Positions 1-5,911 of a stretch of DNA of 7,953 bases are shown here, piece after piece. The stretch is taken from the NCBI GenBank assembly GCA_964556885.1, contig CAZKYP010000150.1, forward strand, positions 1-7,953. Reading direction: 5' to 3'. The translations under genes were made by a program, and so were the position numbers. Within the stretch, counting starts at the first letter, position 1, and each line of letters begins with the position of its first letter. Source of the stretch: CAZKYP01 sp964556885. Lineage in GTDB: Bacteria > Planctomycetota > Phycisphaerae > Sedimentisphaerales > Anaerobacaceae. The notes beneath the pieces were generated by a model. The model did no database searches, was not told where the DNA came from, and saw nothing but the letters and a program-made list of their open reading frames with translations.

Positions 1-1
1 G

Positions 2-697
2 CACAAACAAAGTGCACTCGACTACGTCCGAGCGAAGGGCGGTTTCATCGAGCCGCTGGCTGAAAAAATAGGCGCTGTCAATACACTTATTGTGGCACGG
101 GCTTCCAGCCCGTGGGATCACGGCCAGGATGGCCGTGCCACAAGCGACAAGAAACAAATATACGCATATAACACCGACTACGCAGGCGCCCTGGATGCGA
201 TAACTTCCGGTATGGGTATTGAAAGGGCCGATTTCGAATCCATGCCGGTGGCGATTGTCGGCGCAGGCGGTGTCTCGCGCGCAATAGTGGCCGGACTAAG
301 TGACGCCGGGGCGAAAATCAGGATTTACAATCGAACCGTCGAAAAAGCAAAAAACCTTGCGGCCGAATTCGACTGCGAATTCGCCCCTTCGGATGAATTA
401 AAGAATTTGGATGCGAAATTAATTGTAAACTGTACGAGTATCGGGATGCACCCGAAAGTTAATGCGACACCCGTACCGGCCGATTTTATAAAAAACGATA
501 TGGCCGTTTTCGATACCGTCTATAATCCCACCGAAACGCTGCTTCTTAAGCAGGCCAAACAAAAAGGTGCCAAGATAATAGACGGCGTCTCGATGTTCGT
601 CAACCAGGCAATGGCCCAGTTCAAGCTCTTCACCGACACCGCCGGCAACGCCGACCTTATGCGTAATGCGGTTTGTAATTCGATACCGGATAAGTAG
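2..697 (+). CDS. aroE: Shikimate dehydrogenase (NADP+), 5'-truncated by the window edge, with an in-frame repeat insertion
   Basis: AroE reduces 3-dehydroshikimate to shikimate with NADPH, in the cytoplasmic pathway to chorismate and the aromatic amino acids. The reading frame is open from base 2. The first visible residues are HKQSAL, matching the family's TVPHK motif, so the catalytic lysine (codon 5-7) is present and roughly 60 N-terminal residues lie outside. Next come IGAVNTL and NTDYAG, with the catalytic aspartate at 176-178. The dinucleotide-binding loop GAGGVSRA is at 260-283, followed by the NRT cofactor motif, NCTSIGMHP, and a C-terminal DGVSMFVNQA. Between NTL and NTD there are 27 residues, against 11 in E. 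coli AroE. The excess is a 52-bp repeat read in frame (91-142). The GTG at 92 is not the true start, because homology continues upstream. The stop is TAG at 695-697. A fusion to an upstream dehydroquinase domain cannot be excluded. Identification is firm; whether the enzyme tolerates the insert is unknown. Confidence 0.95.
   Translation, partial: HKQSALDYVRAKGGFIEPLAEKIGAVNTLIVARASSPWDHGQDGRATSDKKQIYAYNTDYAGALDAITSGMGIERADFESMPVAIVGAGGVSRAIVAGLSDAGAKIRIYNRTVEKAKNLAAEFDCEFAPSDELKNLDAKLIVNCTSIGMHPKVNATPVPADFIKNDMAVFDTVYNPTETLLLKQAKQKGAKIIDGVSMFVNQAMAQFKLFTDTAGNADLMRNAVCNSIPDK
91..142. repeat. 52-bp palindromic double-hairpin element inserted in frame in aroE
   Basis: The ends form a perfect 10-bp inverted repeat (TGTGGCACGG at 91-100, CCGTGCCACA at 133-142). 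Inside are two hairpins in tandem. One has an 8-bp stem, CACGGGCT/AGCCCGTG (96-103 with 107-114), and a 3-nt loop. The other has a 7-bp stem, CACGGCC/GGCCGTG (119-125 with 131-137), and a 5-nt loop. It lies exactly where AroE is longer than its homologues. Five of its six reading frames have no stop codon, so it can insert in genes without ending them. I recall similar sequences, translated as peptides such as GTGFQPV or GWKPVPQ, scattered through planctomycete genomes; that is memory, not a search. It has no coding capacity for a transposase, so it would be a REP/MITE-like passive element. Only this one copy was seen in the window. Confidence 0.85.
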
Positions 698-715
698 AAT
701 GAAATCAATTAGTTG

Positions 716-744
716 TTGCTTTGGACCGTAATAATTTGTATCAT
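716..744 (+). promoter_or_regulatory. Candidate sigma70-like promoter for the first HEPN/MNT pair
   Basis: TTGCTT (716-721) and TATCAT (739-744) are separated by 17 bp in the 79-bp AT-rich gap between aroE and the HEPN gene. The -10 box matches the consensus at five of six positions; the -35 box matches only TTG. A purine-rich AAGGAT at 759-764 lies 12 nt before the ATG at 777, a rather long spacing. This is a pattern match only, and promoter rules in this phylum are poorly known to me. Confidence 0.35.
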
Positions 745-776
745 CTGAATAAGATAATAAGGATATCCGGATTTAT

Positions 777-1157
777 ATGGTTGATGTTGCGAAACAGATC
801 GAATACTGGAAGCAGGGCAGCGACGAGGATTTTGCCGCTGCACAGTCTCTTCTTGAAAAAGGACATTTGCGTCACTGTCTTTTCTTTGCACATCTTGCTC
901 TTGAGAAAATGCTGAAGGCACATGTGACACGGCATACGAAAGATATCCCTCCCCGTATACACAACCTGGTCCGTCTCGCTGATATTGGACATTTAAATTT
1001 AGATCCCGGCCAATTGGAATTCCTCCGAGAGTTCAATCTCTATCAATTAGAGGGTCGATACCCCGATTCTAAACCAATGTTAATTGATTTAGACACATCA
1101 CGAAAAGAAATCCTGAGAGTGGAAAAAATGTTGATATGGTTGAAGACACAATTATAG
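777..1157 (+). CDS. HEPN domain protein, partner of the adjacent minimal nucleotidyltransferase
   Basis: This 126-residue, all-helical protein resembles the HEPN family found beside minimal nucleotidyltransferases (PF05168 type). Helix 1 is DEDFAAAQSLLEKG (residues 16-29). Helix 2 carries the hallmark ALEKMLKAH (41-49), followed by IHNLVRL (61-67, the conserved 'HdL' position). RYPD is at 94-97 and a last helix runs to the C-terminus. HEPN/MNT pairs are often toxin-antitoxin modules in which the HEPN partner is an RNase. Here I see no Rx4-6H motif in the usual late position: no histidine follows the arginine of RYPD. The only Rx6H, at residues 32-39, lies in helix 2, which is not its usual place. 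RNase activity is therefore doubtful. The start at 777 has only a weakly placed ribosome site. The gene overlaps the next by 22 bp, which implies co-translation with it. Confidence 0.85.
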   Translation: MVDVAKQIEYWKQGSDEDFAAAQSLLEKGHLRHCLFFAHLALEKMLKAHVTRHTKDIPPRIHNLVRLADIGHLNLDPGQLEFLREFNLYQLEGRYPDSKPMLIDLDTSRKEILRVEKMLIWLKTQL

Positions 1158-1456
1158 CGACAATAAAACATTATCTGGCTTCCTTACCGGCTTTCGGAAT
1201 CCATGCCTGTAGGGCTGTGCTATTTGGCTCTTATGCACTTGGCAAAGCCGATCAATACAGCGATATAGATTTGATCGTGATTGCCCCTGAATTTGACAAC
1301 TCGCATGAAATTTCACTTGTTAAAACACTTTGGCGGGCAACCATAAGTGATAATCGTATCGAGCCGATTCCCTGCGGTGAGAAAGAATGGGAGACCGACC
1401 AGAGCCGGCCGATACTTGAAATTGCCAGACGGGAAGGTATTGTCATTACTGCGTAA
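1136..1456 (+). CDS. Minimal nucleotidyltransferase (MNT), pol-beta superfamily
   Basis: This 106-residue protein is a single pol-beta-fold nucleotidyltransferase domain. The active-site signature GS-x10-DxD is visible: G31-S32 in LFGSYALGK, then D43 and D45 in SDIDLIVI. The usual third acidic residue is a glutamate here (E76, in RIEPIP), a variant I recall from one MNT subgroup. The C-terminus has the common EIARREGI ending. MNT partners of HEPN proteins act as antitoxins in characterised systems, where at least one adds AMP to its HEPN partner. Whether that holds here is inference from pairing. The ATG at 1136 lies inside the HEPN gene in another frame, 22 bp before its stop, so expression is probably coupled. 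An alternative is a stand-alone nucleotidyltransferase of unknown substrate. Confidence 0.88.
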   Translation: MVEDTIIATIKHYLASLPAFGIHACRAVLFGSYALGKADQYSDIDLIVIAPEFDNSHEISLVKTLWRATISDNRIEPIPCGEKEWETDQSRPILEIARREGIVITA

Positions 1457-1528
1457 AAACCTCGAATCCTGCCCTCTGAACCACCTTGCAATGCCTTCCG
1501 TACCGCACATAAAATTGTTAAAAATAGC

Positions 1529-1557
1529 TTGCAATTGTCAATAATTCCGTTTACATT
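1529..1557 (+). promoter_or_regulatory. Weak candidate promoter for the 729-residue exported protein
   Basis: TTGCAA (1529-1534) and TACATT (1552-1557) are 17 bp apart, each matching the consensus at four of six positions. They lie in the 157-bp gap between the MNT gene and the ATG at 1614. The gap is AT-rich toward its right end and holds no ORF of its own or clear terminator. A strong ribosome site, AAAGGAG (1601-1607), precedes the ATG. The promoter call is tentative; other AT-rich hexamer pairs in the gap are nearly as good. Confidence 0.25.
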
Positions 1558-1613
1558 GATTGGCAGCGATTTAACAATAATTATTATCCCCATTCGTTTG
1601 AAAGGAGCTGATT

Positions 1614-3803
1614 ATGTTCAGGTCAAGTAGAATATTGTTTGTTTGTACGACGTTGTTAGTATCATTTTTTTGTATTCAGTCAAGCACAGCGATTGCCCAG
1701 ACACCGGTCGACAAGCTTGTCACCGTAATGCCGGATGGTGTGATCGGCTTTTACGCCACCAGCGGCGGTGACAGTCTGAAACCCGCATTTGAAAAATCGA
1801 TACTGGGCCGGATACGGAACGACCCGAATGTGCAGACTTTCTTAAGTTCAATAAGAAAACAGCTAATAACGAAATTAGCGCAGGAAACAGCCGACCCCAA
1901 CAGCAGTAAGGCCGTTGATATCGTGCAGAACTTTAGCAGGCTGGTGCTGGCCAGGCCGATTATCGCAGGCGTCGCACAGAAGCAAACCAAAGAAGGTCCG
2001 CCTGTTTTTGGCTTTGTCATTTTGGACGCCGGACCGAGAAAGGACGAAATCGCTTCTGCCCTGAGAACACTGGAATCGCTGATCGGTGAAGGTGACATTG
2101 TAGATATCACAATCGGCTCGTTGACAATGCGCGGCCCGAAAGGTTCCGATGTCCCGGTATGCTGGGGTTGGGCAGACAATTACCTTGTCCTTGCTATAAA
2201 CGACGGCGAGGGACTGGCCATGAAGTATTTGCAGGGCGACGGCAGACAAGCCGTGAATTATCTTCAGAAGGTGCCGGCCGCTGGTGACGCGCTGGCTGTT
2301 TTTGTCGACTATGAAAAGATTTTCGGTCTTTTCAACATGATAGCTAATATGAAAGGTGATTCAGAAGAATTTGCTATAGTCGATAAAGTTATTAAGGAAC
2401 TCGGCATCAGCGACATCAAGAGCCTTGCAGCAAGAATTGGATTTGACGGTCCGGATCTGGTCAGCAATTGTCTTGTCGAAGCGGCCCAGCCAGCCAGGGG
2501 CCTGCTTGCGGCTTTTAAGCCGATAAAGATTTCGATGTTCGATATGGTCGATGAACGTGCAGTGAACGCAACCGCCTTCAATTGCGATTTCGCCGGCATA
2601 TACGATATGATAATGCAGACTGTTAAAACAGCTTCGCCCAATGATGTTTATCTTGAAGTGCAGCAGGCTATTACCGAATTCGAGACCGAAACGCAAATTG
2701 AGATTCGCAAGGGTATTCTGGAAAGTCTGGCAGGACCGATGATTTCCTATACCATTCCTATGGGCACGATAACGGAAATACCCAACGGCGGAATCGTTAT
2801 GATTGCCGGTTTGAAGGATGCGTCGCTGTGGGAAAAGTCGATAGGGGCCATCGAGAAGATGGCGGCTGAAAAAAGTGAAGGTATGGTGCAGGTCAGCTCA
2901 CAGCAGCAGGATGGAAGGACCATACATACATGGGGGATAGCGCCACTGATGATGGCGCAGGTAATGCCATGCTGGACGGTTGTTGGTGATAAACTTCTCA
3001 TTACCTCCAACCTCCCGTTGTGTAATCTGGCCGCAGCTCAAATAAGCTCAGGGACGAAGTCGATACGCGGCACCGAAGGATTCAAGAAGGTCACAGCCAA
3101 GCTGCCCGATAATATTACATCTTTCAGATATGGCGATACAAAGATCGAGTTCAACCAGCTTATGATGGGTTTGCAGCAGGTCTGGCCGATGGCTACCATG
3201 TTCGCTGCTAAAGAAGGATTGACTTTGCCTTTTGTGCTGCCGAATCTTTCATATATCATCAAAGATTTAGGGCCGTCCTGTAAATATTCGTATTCCGACA
3301 GCGACGGGTATCGCTCATGCTATCGCGGCTCAGGTATCGAGGTAAGCATGGGAGCGATAGCCGGCGGTGCTTTGGGAGTCGGGATAATGATGCCGGCCCT
3401 GGCCCGAACTCGACAGATATCTAAACGAATGGTGTCCGGTACAAATTTATCTGCAATTGGTAAGGCAATGTTAATATATGCAAATGACTATGACGACCAG
3501 TTTCCACCGAATCTCCAGGAACTTGTTGAAAAAGAAGAACTTGATCCCAGAGCGCTTGAGTCCAAACGCAAGCCTAAGAATTTTGACGGTCCGAGTTATA
3601 TATATGTGACCGGCCAAAATACATCTATGGATCCGAGGAATATTCTGGTTTATGAGAATCCGGAATACTGCACTGAAGGATTGAATGTTCTGTATATGGA
3701 TAGTCATGTTGGATGGACGAAACCGGATGAATTCATGCAGGAACTCAAAGCAACATATGAGCGGCTTGGCAGAGAAATGCCTGAGATAAAATTCAAAGAT
3801 TGA
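1614..3803 (+). CDS. Exported protein: two-module DUF3352-like N-terminal region fused to a pseudopilin-like C-terminal domain
   Basis: This is a 729-residue protein of unknown function. The start is well set by AAAGGAG 6 nt upstream. Residues 1-28 form a signal peptide (RSSR, a hydrophobic core, then AIA before Q29). The region to about 575 is mixed alpha/beta and appears to hold two related modules. A CW(x)n-DNYLVLAIN segment at 183 is followed 48 residues on by DALAVFVDYEKIF, and CWTVVGDKLLITSN at 453 is followed 52 residues on by ITSFRYGDTKIEF. This pattern recalls DUF3352-type proteins, a tentative assignment. Residues 579-600 are a hydrophobic helix ending in MPALARTR. Then come NLSAIGKAMLIYANDYDDQFP (ending near 630) and, near the end, GLNVLYMDSHVGW (689-701). 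These match planctomycete pseudopilins of the 'H-X9-DG' class (usual ending NVLFADGHV.W), but without an N-terminal prepilin cleavage site. The protein is likely periplasmic or membrane-held through the internal helix. Confidence 0.85.
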   Translation: MFRSSRILFVCTTLLVSFFCIQSSTAIAQTPVDKLVTVMPDGVIGFYATSGGDSLKPAFEKSILGRIRNDPNVQTFLSSIRKQLITKLAQETADPNSSKAVDIVQNFSRLVLARPIIAGVAQKQTKEGPPVFGFVILDAGPRKDEIASALRTLESLIGEGDIVDITIGSLTMRGPKGSDVPVCWGWADNYLVLAINDGEGLAMKYLQGDGRQAVNYLQKVPAAGDALAVFVDYEKIFGLFNMIANMKGDSEEFAIVDKVIKELGISDIKSLAARIGFDGPDLVSNCLVEAAQPARGLLAAFKPIKISMFDMVDERAVNATAFNCDFAGIYDMIMQTVKTASPNDVYLEVQQAITEFETETQIEIRKGILESLAGPMISYTIPMGTITEIPNGGIVMIAGLKDASLWEKSIGAIEKMAAEKSEGMVQVSSQQQDGRTIHTWGIAPLMMAQVMPCWTVVGDKLLITSNLPLCNLAAAQISSGTKSIRGTEGFKKVTAKLPDNITSFRYGDTKIEFNQLMMGLQQVWPMATMFAAKEGLTLPFVLPNLSYIIKDLGPSCKYSYSDSDGYRSCYRGSGIEVSMGAIAGGALGVGIMMPALARTRQISKRMVSGTNLSAIGKAMLIYANDYDDQFPPNLQELVEKEELDPRALESKRKPKNFDGPSYIYVTGQNTSMDPRNILVYENPEYCTEGLNVLYMDSHVGWTKPDEFMQELKATYERLGREMPEIKFKD

Positions 3804-3818
3804 GGTTCGGCCTCTTTT
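3802..3818 (+). terminator. Weak candidate terminator after the exported-protein gene
   Basis: GAGG (3802-3805) can pair with CCTC (3811-3814) across a 5-nt TTCGG loop, followed by TTTT (3815-3818). The stem overlaps the TGA stop codon at 3801-3803. A 4-bp stem and four Ts are marginal for intrinsic termination, but a promoter restarts transcription just downstream at 3833. Confidence 0.3.
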
Positions 3819-3832
3819 CACATTACTTTTCA

Positions 3833-3861
3833 TTGAATCGGCCGCATTAGGTCGATATAAT
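3833..3861 (+). promoter_or_regulatory. Sigma70-like promoter of argG
   Basis: TTGAAT (3833-3838) and a perfect TATAAT (3856-3861) are separated by exactly 17 bp. This is the best promoter match in the window. It lies in the 134-bp gap before argG and would start transcription near 3868, giving a leader of about 70 nt. I saw no convincing ARG-box operator beside it. Confidence 0.65.
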
Positions 3862-3873
3862 ACTCATCTAAAT

Positions 3874-3897
3874 GATCCTGCCGGATAAAAGCAGGTC
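3874..3897 (+). other. Possible hairpin in the argG 5' leader
   Basis: CCTGC (3877-3881) pairs with GCAGG (3891-3895) across a 9-nt loop. Two further pairs (G3874-C3897 and A3875-T3896) form if T3876 is bulged out. It lies downstream of the predicted transcription start and about 40 nt before the ATG. There is no T-tract, so it is not a terminator, and it fits no riboswitch I know. It may be chance. Confidence 0.25.
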
Positions 3898-3937
3898 TAT
3901 AGATTCATAATTTCCGTTTTCATCAAGGATAAATTAC

Positions 3938-5158
3938 ATGGTAAAAAGTGACAAAAAAGCAAAGAAAGTAGTATTGGCATACAGCGGCGGACTGGATACG
4001 AGTGTGATTCTGCCGTGGCTGAAGGAAACTTACGGCTATGAGGTTATCGCGTTCGCGGCCGAATTAGGGCAGGGCGATGAACTGGCCGGTATAAAACGGA
4101 AAGCTCTGGCAAGCGGGGCGGTCAAGTGCATTGTCAAAGACCTGCGCAAGGAATTTGTCGAAGACTATATCTGGCCGCTGCTCAAGGCCGGGGCTATTTA
4201 TGAAGACAAATACCTGCTGGGAACAAGCATTGCCCGACCATTGATTGCCAAACACCAGGTACAGGTCGCCCATGCCACTAAAGCAGCCGCAGTAGCTCAC
4301 GGCGCAACCGGCAAAGGCAACGACCAGGTGCGGTTCGAGCTTACGTATATGGCACTGGATCCGTCGCTGCAAATTATCGCTCCCTGGAAGGACCCGAACT
4401 TCACGCTCACTTCCCGCGAAGCGGCGGTTGATTACGCCAAAAAGCATAATATACCCATCGACCAGACGAAGAAGAAAATATATTCACGTGATCGCAATCT
4501 CTGGCACATAAGCCACGAAGGAGCGGACCTCGAAGACCCGGCCAACGAGCCGAAGGACGATTTGTTTGTAATCTCCAATCCTGTCTCGAAAACGCCCAAT
4601 AAGGCAGATTATGTCACGATAGGTTTTCATGAGGGCGTACCGGTAAAACTCGACGGTAAGTCGATGAGCGGCGTCAAGATGATTGAAACATTGAACCAGA
4701 TAGGCGGCAAACATGGTGTTGGCCAGGCAGACCTGGTCGAGAACCGTCTTGTAGGGATGAAATCGCGCGGTGTATACGAAACGCCGGGCGGATCGATTCT
4801 TATTGAAGCCCACAAGGCTCTGGAATCGTTGACGCTCGACCGGGAGACCAAACATTATAAACAACTTCTCGCTTTGAAATACGCGGAGCTTGTTTATTAC
4901 GGCATGTGGTTTTCACCGTTGCGTGAGGCCCTCGATGCATTTGTTAATGTTACCCAGCGCAATGTTACCGGTGAAGTCAAGGTCAAGCTGTTCAAAGGCC
5001 GCTGCACGATTGCCGGAATCAAAAGCCCGAACAGCCTTTACCGAACGGATTTGGCGAGCTTCAAGATGGGGGCTGAATACGATCCGACCGATGCAACCGG
5101 CTTCATACGCCTGCTCGGTCTGCCGATGAAGGTCTCAGCTATAGTCAATAAGAAGTGA
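3938..5158 (+). CDS. argG: Argininosuccinate synthase
   Basis: ArgG joins citrulline and aspartate, using ATP, to form argininosuccinate, the next-to-last step of arginine biosynthesis in the cytoplasm. The 406-residue length is normal for the common bacterial form. The N-terminal ATP-pyrophosphatase (PP-loop) motif AYSGGLDTS is at residues 14-22. GTSIARPLIAK (95-105) and HGATGKGNDQVRFE (121-134) form the conserved citrulline/aspartate/ATP site. The synthetase domain continues through GGKHGVGQADLVENRLVG and a tetramerising C-terminal part. The ATG at 3938 is preceded by AAGGA (3925-3929), about 8 nt away. It has its own promoter at 3833-3861. No argH or other arginine gene adjoins it in this window. 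The next gene starts only 20 bp after the stop, so the downstream MNT/HEPN pair may be read from the argG transcript. Confidence 0.97.
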   Translation: MVKSDKKAKKVVLAYSGGLDTSVILPWLKETYGYEVIAFAAELGQGDELAGIKRKALASGAVKCIVKDLRKEFVEDYIWPLLKAGAIYEDKYLLGTSIARPLIAKHQVQVAHATKAAAVAHGATGKGNDQVRFELTYMALDPSLQIIAPWKDPNFTLTSREAAVDYAKKHNIPIDQTKKKIYSRDRNLWHISHEGADLEDPANEPKDDLFVISNPVSKTPNKADYVTIGFHEGVPVKLDGKSMSGVKMIETLNQIGGKHGVGQADLVENRLVGMKSRGVYETPGGSILIEAHKALESLTLDRETKHYKQLLALKYAELVYYGMWFSPLREALDAFVNVTQRNVTGEVKVKLFKGRCTIAGIKSPNSLYRTDLASFKMGAEYDPTDATGFIRLLGLPMKVSAIVNKK

Positions 5159-5178
5159 TTTAGTCAAAAGAAATAACG

Positions 5179-5499
5179 ATGGTGGCGATAAACAAAATAA
5201 AAGAATTCGGCAGGCAAATCGGCGAGCAATTTCATGCTGAGAAGGTAATCCTTTTCGGCTCTCATGCTCAAGGTAATGTTACGGTTGATTCTGATGTTGA
5301 TTTATTAGTCATCGGGCCGTTCAAAGGCAGAAGTGTTGATAAATCCGTAGAAATCCGAATGAAATTGCGCCCAAAATTTCCTGTTGACATTCTCATCAGG
5401 ACACCGGAAAAGGTGCATCAGCGTATAAAAATGGGTGACTGCTTTATGCGGGAAATCCTTGAAAAAGGAAAGGTGCTTTATGAAGCCGATGACCGCTGA
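5179..5499 (+). CDS. Minimal nucleotidyltransferase (MNT) of the second HEPN/MNT pair
   Basis: This 106-residue pol-beta-superfamily domain has a full set of acidic residues. The motif is G27-S28 in ILFGSHAQG, D39 and D41 in SDVDLLVIG, and the third acidic residue D70 in FPVDILI. By motif it is a competent metal-dependent nucleotidyltransferase, unlike the first pair's MNT, which has Glu at the third site. In characterised HEPN/MNT modules the MNT is the antitoxin; that role is inferred. The gene starts 20 bp after argG with no good ribosome site (AAAGAAATAACG upstream), and an in-frame GTG lies at 5182. No separate promoter was seen, so readthrough from argG is likely. Its 3' end overlaps the HEPN gene by 20 bp. 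Confidence 0.88.
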   Translation: MVAINKIKEFGRQIGEQFHAEKVILFGSHAQGNVTVDSDVDLLVIGPFKGRSVDKSVEIRMKLRPKFPVDILIRTPEKVHQRIKMGDCFMREILEKGKVLYEADDR

Positions 5500-5866
5500 G
5501 TGGATTGCCAAAGCTGAAGCAGATTTTGCCACTGCACAACGAGAAAGCCGCGTGAGGAAAAATCCTAACTATGACGGCATCTGTTTTCATTATCAGCAGT
5601 GTGCTGAGAAATATCTTAAGGCCCACTTGTGTAAAGCGGAAATACCGTTTGGTAAAATTCATGATTTGGTTGTATTGATGGAACAGGTCCTAAAAGTTGA
5701 ACCTAAATGGGAAATTTTTCGTGAAGATCTTGCTTATCTCTCGGACTTTGCCGTGGCATTTCGCTATCCCGGCGAATCTGCCGATAAGGAATCTGCGGTT
5801 CAGGCGAAACGGCTTTGTAGCTATTTTCGCAAGATAGCCCGTAGTTCATTGGGATTAAGAACGTAA
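5480..5866 (+). CDS. HEPN domain protein of the second HEPN/MNT pair
   Basis: This 128-residue helical HEPN protein is of the MNT-associated family. It shows EWIAKAEADFATAQRE (residues 7-22), the hallmark FHYQQCAEKYLKAHL (36-50), KIHDLVVLM (59-67) and FRYPGES (94-100). The start at 5480 is preferred to the upstream ATG at 5435: it has AAGGAAAGG (5465-5473) at good spacing, begins where family homology begins, and gives a 20-bp overlap with the MNT gene, much like the first pair. As in the first HEPN protein, no Rx4-6H RNase motif follows RYP, so it may not be an RNase of the HepT kind. The two HEPN proteins differ widely in sequence, so they are not a recent duplication. A M4 start (5489) is possible. 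Confidence 0.85.
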   Translation: MKPMTAEWIAKAEADFATAQRESRVRKNPNYDGICFHYQQCAEKYLKAHLCKAEIPFGKIHDLVVLMEQVLKVEPKWEIFREDLAYLSDFAVAFRYPGESADKESAVQAKRLCSYFRKIARSSLGLRT

Positions 5867-5911
5867 GATAGAGAGTGAGCAAAAAAACACAATAAATAAC
5901 AAAGGATTGTT

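Noticed and set aside
92..697. GTG at 92 as the start of a complete 201-residue gene
   Set aside because: The frame is open from base 2 and encodes AroE-conserved residues (HKQSAL, IGAVNTL) upstream. The GTG lies within the inserted repeat.
721..930. Small ORFs on both strands over the aroE-HEPN gap and HEPN start
   Set aside because: They overlap the HEPN gene out of frame, lack ribosome sites and show no family features.
777..1456. Calling the HEPN/MNT pairs proven HepT/MntA toxin-antitoxin systems
   Set aside because: Pairing and MNT motifs fit, but neither HEPN protein shows the RX4HXY motif of HepT, so the functional name would go beyond the sequence.
1751..2249. Long minus-strand ORFs opposite the exported-protein gene
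   Set aside because: They are shadows of a clearly coding + strand frame, with no ribosome sites, recognisable domains or upstream signals. The same holds for the antisense ORFs within argG, the peptidase gene and the lipoprotein gene.
3830..3860. ARG-box operator before argG
   Set aside because: TGAAT at 3834-3838 is followed by a GC-rich spacer and CATTAG, not the AT-rich centre and ATTCA half-site required.
5435..5479. ATG at 5435 as the start of the second HEPN gene
   Set aside because: It would add 15 residues that overlap the MNT gene deeply and have no family similarity. The ATG at 5480 has a good ribosome site and fits the family length.
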